A stretch of DNA of 64,000 nt from Oscillospiraceae bacterium (GTDB lineage: Bacteria > Bacillota > Clostridia > Oscillospirales > Ruminococcaceae), in NCBI GenBank assembly GCA_018380115.1, contig JAGZUF010000025.1, positions 4,865 through 68,864 on the forward strand. The letters are read 5' to 3'. Positions 52,133 through 58,587 of this stretch are shown one piece after another (positions within the stretch are counted from its first letter, which is position 1; every line of letters begins with the position of its first letter). A program made the position numbers and the translations under genes. The notes beneath the pieces were generated by a model. It saw only the letters and a list, made by a program, of their open reading frames with translations, had not been told where the DNA came from and made no database searches.

Positions 52133-52194
52133 CTACAGGGAACGGCCAAAACAGCACCTCTGGACAGACGGATGACGGCTATCTTCCAAAACAT
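52111..52194 (-). CDS. Leader peptide of the MFS-GNAT operon
   Basis: A 27-codon frame starts at ATG 52194, nine bases after a perfect AAAGGAGG ribosome site and about 50 bases after the predicted transcription start. It encodes MFWKIAVIRLS, RGAVLAVP and CSSAPICR and stops at TAG 52111. There is no homology to recognise, as expected for a regulatory peptide. Its end overlaps bases that can compete with the terminator stem, so translation of this frame, not its product, is probably what matters. It is too short to be found as an ordinary gene. Confidence 0.65.
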   Translation of the reverse strand: MFWKIAVIRLSRGAVLAVPCSSAPICR

Positions 52195-52250
52195 CACAAT
52201 GCGCCTCCTTTCAGAATAACGGCATGGCAGCAGGCCATATCGTTACAGTA

Positions 52251-52279
52251 ATTATATCACGCCCGGATATGCTTTTCAA
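52251..52279 (-). promoter_or_regulatory. Promoter of the MFS-GNAT operon
   Basis: On the minus strand TTGAAA and TATAAT are separated by 17 bases, giving a predicted start near 52244 and a leader of about 250 bases before the exporter gene. Confidence 0.8.
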
Positions 52280-52286
52280 GCGTGGC

Positions 52287-52320
52287 TTTGACATGTTTTG
52301 CATGGCCGGGGCGATACACT
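52287..52320 (+). promoter_or_regulatory. Probable Spo0A-type promoter of spoIIGA-sigE
   Basis: TTGACA (52288-52293) and TACACT (52315-52320) are separated by 21 bases, an abnormally long spacer. The Bacillus spoIIG promoter also has consensus-like elements about 22 bases apart and needs Spo0A. TTTGACA at 52287 differs by one base from the Spo0A box TTCGACA and overlaps the -35 element, as in Bacillus. Confidence 0.6.
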
Positions 52321-52344
52321 AAAGCAGTGGAGAGGGGGCGCGGC

Positions 52345-53211
52345 ATGCGCGGCGTTGTTTACGTGGACCTTCTATTTCTCATCAATGCTGTGATAGGCCT
52401 TTTCCTGCTGCGGTGCACATCGCGCCTTGCTGGACGTGAATGCCGGATGTGGCGCATGGCGCTGGGGGGTGCCCTGGCAGGCACGGCTTCCCTTGCCCTG
52501 CTGCTGCCGCAGCTTCCACCCGTTCTGCTTTGGGTGCTGAAGGCAGCGGAAGCCTGCATCATTGTGCTGGCGGCCTTTCCTGTGGGAAGCCTGCGGTGCT
52601 TTTTCAAGACATTGTGGTGGTATGCGGCGCTGAATGTGCTGCTGTCCGGCGTGGTGTTCGCGGCGCTGTATTATGGCGTGGCGGGCGGCATTGAAGTGAA
52701 CAATATGGCGGTATATTTCAATGTGCCGCCGCTTTTGCTTATTGCCTGCGTGGCGGGCGTATACTGCGCTGTCCGGCTGGTAGAGCTGTGCTTTGGCAGG
52801 CCGCAGCACGCACAGCATGTACCGTTTGCCGCCAGCTTTGGCGGCGTATGCGTGCAGGGGCTTGCACTGCTGGACACGGGCTGCTCTGTGCGCGACCCGG
52901 TTAGCGGGCAGGAGGCATTTTTGCTCAGCCTGCCTTCGGTAAAAGGCGCGCTGCCTCCACAGCTTAGTGCACAGTTACAGGCATTTCTGGAACAGGGGCA
53001 GCTTTCCAGCGCGCCATATGCCCTTCGGCTGGTGCCCACCCAAACGGCGCTTGGCACGCGCGCCCTGCCCGCTGTGACGGTGCAGTGGCTGACGCTGGGA
53101 GAGAAAAAAGAAAAAACTGTGCGCGGCGCGCTGGCAGTGTTCACGCCGGAACCATTTGCGGATGGGGCCTTCAGCGCCATTGTCAGCCCGGTGTTAAAAG
53201 GAGGAGCATAA
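52345..53211 (+). CDS. spoIIGA: Sigma-E processing peptidase SpoIIGA
   Basis: SpoIIGA is the membrane aspartic protease that removes the pro-sequence of sigma-E in the mother cell once SpoIIR signals from the forespore. The N-terminal half has five hydrophobic segments starting [18 protein letters not shown]. The C-terminal half is a retroviral-like protease domain with the active-site D177 in [11 protein letters not shown] 52345 follows GAGAGGGGGC, giving 288 residues; the open frame upstream runs through the promoter. sigE begins one base after the stop, the classical spoIIG operon. Confidence 0.93.
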   Translation: MRGVVYVDLLFLINAVIGLFLLRCTSRLAGRECRMWRMALGGALAGTASLALLLPQLPPVLLWVLKAAEACIIVLAAFPVGSLRCFFKTLWWYAALNVLLSGVVFAALYYGVAGGIEVNNMAVYFNVPPLLLIACVAGVYCAVRLVELCFGRPQHAQHVPFAASFGGVCVQGLALLDTGCSVRDPVSGQEAFLLSLPSVKGALPPQLSAQLQAFLEQGQLSSAPYALRLVPTQTALGTRALPAVTVQWLTLGEKKEKTVRGALAVFTPEPFADGAFSAIVSPVLKGGA

Positions 53212-53212
53212 A

Positions 53213-53935
53213 ATGACAGGAAAGTTTCTGAAGGCGCTGTGGCGCAGGCTGCGGCATAAACTGCAGATATGTGTGCGCGCGTCGGATTACACTTATTACA
53301 TCAACGGCCCGGAGACTTTGCCGCCGCCGCTTTCCAAAGAACAGGAGGCATTGGTGTTTGCCGGGCTGGAAAGGGGCGACGCCAATAGCAGAGAGCTGCT
53401 TATCGTACATAATCTGCGCCTTGTGGTGTATATTGCCAAAAAATTTGAGAGCAAAACAGCAGGCGTGGAAGACCTTATCAGTATCGGCACCATCGGCCTA
53501 ATCAAGGCAGTGAACACCTTTGTGCCTTCAAAAAAAATAAAGCTGGCCACCTATGCCAGCCGGTGCATTGAAAATGAGATATTGATGTACCTGCGCAAAA
53601 GCAGCAACCGCCGGCAGGAGAGCAGCATTGACGAACCGCTGAACACTGATGGCGACGGCAATGAGCTGCTGCTTTCAGACGTACTAGGTACAGACCAGAA
53701 CCAGGTGGGCGCACAGCTGGAGCAGAACGCGGAAAAAGACATGCTGCTTGCGGCTGTGGCAAGGCTTTCCCCTCGTGAAAAACAAATTATGGAATTGCGC
53801 TTCGGCCTGTGCGGCCAGCAGGAGCATACCCAGAAAGAAGTTGCCGATATGATAGGCATTTCGCAAAGCTATATTTCACGCCTGGAAAAACGAATCATCC
53901 GCCATTTGCGCATGGAGCTGGAGGAAACTACCTAA
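53213..53935 (+). CDS. sigE: RNA polymerase sporulation sigma factor SigE
   Basis: Sigma-E directs mother-cell transcription early in sporulation. The 240-residue protein carries an N-terminal pro-region (about the first 28 residues, hydrophobic and basic: [17 protein letters not shown]) that keeps it inactive at the membrane until SpoIIGA cuts it. Region 2 is seen in [28 protein letters not shown] and [17 protein letters not shown], and region 4 in [15 protein letters not shown] and [16 protein letters not shown] precedes the ATG and the gene is coupled to spoIIGA. Confidence 0.96.
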   Translation: MTGKFLKALWRRLRHKLQICVRASDYTYYINGPETLPPPLSKEQEALVFAGLERGDANSRELLIVHNLRLVVYIAKKFESKTAGVEDLISIGTIGLIKAVNTFVPSKKIKLATYASRCIENEILMYLRKSSNRRQESSIDEPLNTDGDGNELLLSDVLGTDQNQVGAQLEQNAEKDMLLAAVARLSPREKQIMELRFGLCGQQEHTQKEVADMIGISQSYISRLEKRIIRHLRMELEETT

Positions 53936-54081
53936 GCTGTCGCAGTGCTTTCCAGAATGCGCGGCGCCGTCTTATGGATGAAGTTTGGCGGCACCGCACA
54001 GCACCGGCTTTTCTGTACAGCTCTGCATGAAATATTTGCCAGCCCGTTTTTCGGATGGGCGGCGCATGCCCTGACAATACT

Positions 54082-54106
54082 CGAAAACAGAACGTTTTCG
54101 GAGGGC
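54082..54106 (+). promoter_or_regulatory. Hairpin at the sigG ribosome site
   Basis: CGAAAAC (54082-54088) and GTTTTCG (54094-54100) form a seven-base stem directly before GGAGGG of the sigG ribosome site. Folded in mRNA it would sit right against the site and could limit ribosome access. No clear sigma-F or sigma-G promoter was fixed in the 176-base gap after sigE. Confidence 0.4.
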
Positions 54107-54111
54107 AGGGC

Positions 54112-54882
54112 ATGCAGTATCACAAGGTGGAGCTTTGCGGTGTAAACACGGCGAAGCTTCCGGTTTTGAAGGAGAAGGAAAAGGCCGCGCTTCTGCGCGC
54201 TGTAAAAAACGGAGATGAAGAGGCGCGCCAGAAGATGATAAATGGAAACCTGCGCCTTGTGCTGAGCGTGGTGCAGAAGTTTTCCGGACGGGGGGAAAAT
54301 CTGGACGATTTGTTTCAGGTGGGCTGCATCGGCCTTATCAAGGCCGTTGATAATTTCAACCCAGACCTTGGCCTGAAATTTTCTACCTACGGCCAGCCCA
54401 TGATTATTGGTGAGATACGGCGTTTTCTGCGTGACAACAACGCGCTGCGTGTTAGCCGCTCCATGCGGGATGTGGCTTACAAAGCCATGCAGGCGCGGGA
54501 GCAGCTTCAGAAAGAACTTGGACGGGACCCCACCCCGGAGCAGATAGCCCGGCGCATTGAACTGCCGAAGCGCACCGTCACACTGGCGCTGGAATCTGTG
54601 GTCGAGCCCATCTCGCTGTATGAACCGGTGTACAATGACGACGGCGATACCATCTGTGTGCTGGACCAGCTGGGCGAAAGCGGCTCGGAGGAGAACTGGA
54701 TATCTGCCATGTCTCTGCGCGATACCATGAATTCTCTTTCTCCGCGTGAAAAGAAGATTATGGCGCTGCGCTATCTCTCCGGCAAAACGCAGGTAGAGGT
54801 GGCGCAGGAAATAGGTATCAGTCAGGCGCAGGTAAGCCGCCTTGAAAAAAATGCGCTGGCGCGCATCAAAAGCGAACTGTAA
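54112..54882 (+). CDS. sigG: RNA polymerase sporulation sigma factor SigG
   Basis: Sigma-G runs late forespore transcription. The 256-residue protein has an N-terminus like its Bacillus counterpart (KVELCGVNTAKLPVL), which contributes to control by anti-sigma factors. Region 2 includes GNLRLVLSVVQKFSGRGEN and FQVGCIGLIKAVDNF, region 3 contains LGRDPTPEQIARRI, and region 4 has SLSPREKKIMALRYLSGKTQ and GISQAQVSRLEKNAL. ATG 54112 follows GGAGGGCAGGGC. It lies downstream of sigE as in Bacillus. Confidence 0.96.
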   Translation: MQYHKVELCGVNTAKLPVLKEKEKAALLRAVKNGDEEARQKMINGNLRLVLSVVQKFSGRGENLDDLFQVGCIGLIKAVDNFNPDLGLKFSTYGQPMIIGEIRRFLRDNNALRVSRSMRDVAYKAMQAREQLQKELGRDPTPEQIARRIELPKRTVTLALESVVEPISLYEPVYNDDGDTICVLDQLGESGSEENWISAMSLRDTMNSLSPREKKIMALRYLSGKTQVEVAQEIGISQAQVSRLEKNALARIKSEL

Positions 54883-54950
54883 TATTTGCCCGCTTTGGGG
54901 AAAATACTGGTAAGGGAAGCAGGAGAATGATACAAAAATCAGCTTAACGG

Positions 54951-55034
54951 CTACAGGCAGAGCCGCAGCTCTGCCAGCATAGCTTTTATCTCAGGCAGCA
55001 GCACTTGAACCTGTGTGTAATTTTGTTTCCCCAT
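54951..55034 (-). CDS. Possible 27-residue peptide or transposase remnant
   Basis: A frame starting at ATG 55034, with GGGGGT nearby upstream, encodes MGKQNYTQVQVLLPEIKAML followed by AELRLCL and a stop. YTQVQVLLPEIKAML resembles the first helix of helix-turn-helix regions in IS3-like transposases, so this may be the end of a lost element. The gap from 54883 to 55320 otherwise contains only the hairpin at 55039 and a weak hairpin at 55187. Confidence 0.3.
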   Translation of the reverse strand: MGKQNYTQVQVLLPEIKAMLAELRLCL

Positions 55035-55038
55035 AACA

Positions 55039-55080
55039 ATACCCCCTGATGTAGTCTGTTTTCCTACATCAGGGGGTATT
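55039..55080. terminator. Bidirectional terminator between sigG and pgm region
   Basis: AATACCCCCTGATGTAG pairs perfectly with CTACATCAGGGGGTATT, a 17-base stem with A and T tails on either side. The length and perfection are unusual. Confidence 0.8.
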
Positions 55081-55320
55081 TTGTCACTTCATTTTTAATG
55101 GCCCTGTTCACTGGCCGGGGGATATTTATTTGTTATCCAGCCCTTTGGATGTATTGGCCAGGGAAAAGCAGGCCTGAACTTTGTGCGGCGCCTCTCAGCT
55201 TTGAGAAGCGCCTGTTTCCCATATGAATACAGTCCTGTCCGATACGATTGCTTTCTTATCCGGCCGCATGGAAGGCGGCGTGCCCTTTCCGCGTGCGGCG
55301 GCGATGCGTTCCGGCCCTGC

Positions 55321-56826
55321 TTATTCCACAGCCTGTGCAAGGGGGGAGAGGTCCAGCACGCCGGCCTCCTGCTGCAAAAGCGAATACACGGTTTTGGCGA
55401 TGACCTTTACGCCGCCGGGGCTGTCGCTTTCAAAATTCAGCGGCATCAGCGGGTCGTGCAGAGAGAGGCGCAGCAAAAACCAGCCGTTGCCGTGCTGTGC
55501 GTCAAAGTTCACACGGATGCCTTCACGGTTGTCGGGCGCGGTGCTGGCGCCGGGCAGCGCCTGCACCTTCTGGGCCATGCGCTTCAGCACGGCGGCGCCG
55601 TCAGCCTTAAAATCTGCGCCGGAAAGGGGCAGGCGCACTTCTTTGCTTTCGGCAGGCTCGCGCAGGCCGGCAATCATCTCCTCCAGCCGGTGGCCGCGGC
55701 CCAGCTCTATCAGCAGCTTCACCATCAGGTACGCGCCGTCATCCATGAAATAGTTTTCCTTCAGCGCGCCGTGGCCGCTTGTTTCCATGGCAAGCTGGCA
55801 GTCTGTGCCCTCCCGGTTCAGGCGCACGGCTTCATTAATTACATTGCGGTAGCCGCGCTTGAAGCGGTGATGCACGCCGCCCTTCTGAGCAATGAACCGG
55901 GCAAGGCCGGTGCTGGTGACGGAATCTGTCACAATGGCGGTGCCGGGGTGGTCGCGCAGCAGAATCGCGCTCATCAGGGCAATGAGCCTGTTGCGGTTCA
56001 GCTCTTCCCCATCTGGCAGCACAGCCCCGGCCCTGTCAACATCCGTATCAAAGATAATGCCGAGGTCTGCCTTTTCCTCCAGCACAGCCTGCCGGATGCT
56101 GGCCATGGCGGCCGCATCCTCCGGATTCGGGATATGGTTGGGGAACATGCCGTCCGGCGCCAGATAACGGCTGCCGGAAATATCAGCCCCCAGCGGCGCA
56201 AGCACCTTTTCGGCAAAAAAGCCGCCCGCACCGTTGCCGGCATCCACCACAATATGAAGCCCCGCCAGCGGGTGCAGGTAGTCTTTGGCCTTCACGCCGT
56301 CCCGGATAAGCGAGGCCAGATGCGCGGCATATACGCTCATAAAATCCTGCTGCTGCACCTGCTGTGCCTGAGGCGCGGCCTGCGGTGTTATTAGCTGCGC
56401 CTGGGCAAGAATGGCTTTGATGTCGCTGCCTTCCAGCCCGCCCGCGGAGGTGAAGAATTTCAGCCCGTTGCGGTTATAGGGCAGATGACTGGCCGTCACC
56501 ATCACGGCGCCGTCAAATGGCTGCGCGCCCATTACGGTGCACATGAACATGGCCGGGGTGCTGGCCAGAGCAAAGTTTGTACACAGGGCGCCTTCGGCGC
56601 CAAACCCTTCCAGCGCCCAGCCTGAAATGGCCGGCCCAGAAATACGCGAGTCGCGCCCCACTGCCACACGCACCTGCTCTTTGCCGGTGCGCTGTTTCAG
56701 CCAGCGGGCAAACGCCCTTACAATGGGAACAACAGCCTCCCGCGTAAGGTTTACGGGCTGTCCGTTTTTGGCATCTACGGCTACGCCGCGGATGTCGCTT
56801 CCATTCTGCAGTGCAGAAAGCTCCAT
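55321..56826 (-). CDS. Phosphoglucomutase/phosphomannomutase
   Basis: The enzyme interconverts hexose 1- and 6-phosphates for cell-wall or glycan precursor synthesis. The 501-residue protein shows the active-site serine S113 in VTASHLPYNRNGLKFF, the metal-binding loop IIFDTDVDRAG and a C-terminal phosphate-binding region NFDAQHGNGWFLLRLSLHDP. An early GRDSRISGPAI is the sugar-phosphate loop. ATG 56826 was chosen because GAAAGGCTGGGAT precedes it; the frame is open 45 codons further without support. Whether glucose or mannose is preferred cannot be told. Confidence 0.9.
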   Translation of the reverse strand: MELSALQNGSDIRGVAVDAKNGQPVNLTREAVVPIVRAFARWLKQRTGKEQVRVAVGRDSRISGPAISGWALEGFGAEGALCTNFALASTPAMFMCTVMGAQPFDGAVMVTASHLPYNRNGLKFFTSAGGLEGSDIKAILAQAQLITPQAAPQAQQVQQQDFMSVYAAHLASLIRDGVKAKDYLHPLAGLHIVVDAGNGAGGFFAEKVLAPLGADISGSRYLAPDGMFPNHIPNPEDAAAMASIRQAVLEEKADLGIIFDTDVDRAGAVLPDGEELNRNRLIALMSAILLRDHPGTAIVTDSVTSTGLARFIAQKGGVHHRFKRGYRNVINEAVRLNREGTDCQLAMETSGHGALKENYFMDDGAYLMVKLLIELGRGHRLEEMIAGLREPAESKEVRLPLSGADFKADGAAVLKRMAQKVQALPGASTAPDNREGIRVNFDAQHGNGWFLLRLSLHDPLMPLNFESDSPGGVKVIAKTVYSLLQQEAGVLDLSPLAQAVE

Positions 56827-57135
56827 AATATCCCAGCCTTTCTTTTTCCCGCACGTGTGCCGCACGGGGCTGTCGGTCAACGCTTTCATTATATCAGTCA
56901 CGCACGCGGGCGGCAACCGGAAAATGGCCGCAGCGGAGGAAAACGCATGTCCAGGCCCCATGTTTCACAAATAATGAAAAGAACTGCATTTTCTTGTTTC
57001 CATTCGGCGGGCATTGTGTTAGAATAAAAAAACGGTCGAAGGCATTTCTCTGCCATGCGGCAGAGAAGCGCCGCGCCTCCTGCGCGGACGGCAGGCGAGA
57101 GGGAAAAATGAAGCGGAAAAGGTGGAGAACAGGGA

Positions 57136-58416
57136 ATGGAACAGCACGTATCTGACACATATGTTCACATTCTGAAAAACGAGCTTATCGTTGCGCTTGG
57201 CTGCACAGAGCCAATTGCCATTGCCTACGCGGGCGCACTGGCGCGCAAGGTGCTGGGTGCGGTGCCGCGGAGGGTAAATGTGGCGTGCAGCGGAAATATC
57301 GTGAAAAACGTGAAGGGCGTCACCGTGCCAAATTCCGGCGGGCTGCGCGGCATCAAAGTGGCCGCTTTGCTCGGAATTACGGGCGGTGATGCCAAAAAAG
57401 AGCTTGCCGTGCTGGAAAGTGTGACAGATGAAGCGCGTGAGGAAGCGCGCCGTCTGCTGGCGGCGGGTGTGTGCACCACAAGCCTTGTAGAAGGGGAAGA
57501 GAACCTTGCAGTCACCGTTACTGCAGAAGCCGGCGGGCACACTGCCCTTGTGGAGATACGCGGCACACACACCCATGTGGCCCGCATTGAAAAGGACGGC
57601 GCAGTGCTGCAGAGCAGCGCGTCGGAGGGCGGCGTGCAGAAGGCCGCGCCCGATAAAGCCCTTTTGAATGTGCGCGATATCCTGACATTTGCCGAAACGG
57701 CAGACCTCTCGGAAATAAAGCCTCTTTTGCTGCGGCAGATAGAATGCAATGTGGCCATTTCCCATGAAGGGCTGCGGCAGGGCTATGGCGGCGAAGTGGG
57801 CCGCACGCTGCTGGAATTGTACGGCACCTGCTGCCCCGTGCAGGTGCGCGCGGCCGCCGCAGCCGCGGCGGGGTCTGATGCGCGCATGAACGGCTGCCCC
57901 ATGCCGGTGGTCATCAATTCCGGCTCCGGCAACCAGGGCATTACGCTGACGCTGCCGGTGGTGGAATATGCAAAGGAACTGCACGCTTCAAGCGAGATGC
58001 TGCTGCGCGCGCTTGTGTTGGCAAACCTTCTCAGCGTGCACCAGAAAAAATATATTGGCAGCCTGTCCGCCTACTGCGGCGCCACCAGCGCTGCCTGTGC
58101 GGCAGGCGCGGCTGTCTGCTGGATGCGCGGCGGCGGGTATGAAGAGATATGCGGCACCATCACCAACACGCTTGCCACTCTGGGTGGTATGCTGTGCGAC
58201 GGGGCCAAGTCCTCCTGTGCGGCAAAAATTGCCACAGCCGTGCAGACGGCACTTCTGGCAGCAGCCATGAGCGCGCACGGCCGCCGCTTCCGCCACGGCG
58301 ACGGCATCGTTACACAGAACGTGGAAGAAACCATTGCCGACATCGGTTACATTGCCCGTGAGGGGATGCGCTATGCAGACAGCGAAATACTTCGCCTGAT
58401 GCTGGAGCATGAATGA
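57136..58416 (+). CDS. cyuA: Cysteine desulfidase family protein (UPF0597/CyuA)
   Basis: The 426-residue protein belongs to the YhaM/CyuA family of iron-sulfur-dependent lyases, related to the alpha subunit of L-serine dehydratase, that break L-cysteine into pyruvate, ammonia and sulfide. Signatures are LGCTEPIAIAYAGA (21-34), GNIVKNVKGVTVPNSGG (part) and a C-terminal cluster with CGATSAACAAGAAVCW and GMLCDGAKSSCAAK that supplies the cysteines for the cluster. It is cytoplasmic and anaerobic by type. The gene starts after GGAGAACAGGGA and ends at a strong terminator. No cysteine transporter or cyuR regulator is adjacent. Confidence 0.85.
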   Translation: MEQHVSDTYVHILKNELIVALGCTEPIAIAYAGALARKVLGAVPRRVNVACSGNIVKNVKGVTVPNSGGLRGIKVAALLGITGGDAKKELAVLESVTDEAREEARRLLAAGVCTTSLVEGEENLAVTVTAEAGGHTALVEIRGTHTHVARIEKDGAVLQSSASEGGVQKAAPDKALLNVRDILTFAETADLSEIKPLLLRQIECNVAISHEGLRQGYGGEVGRTLLELYGTCCPVQVRAAAAAAAGSDARMNGCPMPVVINSGSGNQGITLTLPVVEYAKELHASSEMLLRALVLANLLSVHQKKYIGSLSAYCGATSAACAAGAAVCWMRGGGYEEICGTITNTLATLGGMLCDGAKSSCAAKIATAVQTALLAAAMSAHGRRFRHGDGIVTQNVEETIADIGYIAREGMRYADSEILRLMLEHE

Positions 58417-58435
58417 CCGCATCTTCTGCCTGAAG

Positions 58436-58467
58436 GCAGGGCCGGCGCGCCGCGCCCTGCTTTTTTT
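58436..58467 (+). terminator. Terminator after the cysteine desulfidase gene
   Basis: GCAGGG and GCCCTGC close a GC-rich palindrome (58436-58460), followed by seven Ts. Confidence 0.9.
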
Positions 58468-58472
58468 GTGCA

Positions 58473-58553
58473 ATAATTATACTAAAAAAGTATAATTATA
58501 TCCAACCCTTTGCGTTTTGTGAATTGCAAATGGTCCATATATGGTGTATAATT
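58473..58553 (+). promoter_or_regulatory. Promoter region of nrdA-nrdB with palindromes
   Basis: TTGCAA (58524-58529) and TATAAT (58548-58553) are separated by 18 bases. Two possible operators are present: ATAATTATACT and AGTATAATTAT (58473-58499), a perfect inverted repeat, and TCCATATATGGTGT at about 58534-58547 in the promoter spacer, whose right half matches the NrdR box (ACACNATATATNGTGT). Confidence 0.55.
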
Positions 58554-58587
58554 TCATTTGCATGAAGGAAAGAGAGCAGGTGTGGGA

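Noticed and set aside
52111..52194. Leader frame as a conserved small functional protein
   Set aside because: The sequence has no recognisable fold; its placement relative to the terminator fits a regulatory role of translation itself better.
54082..54100. LexA box before sigG
   Set aside because: CGAAAAC-N5-GTTTTCG has the wrong core and spacing for a LexA site; a RNA stem at the ribosome site is the better reading.
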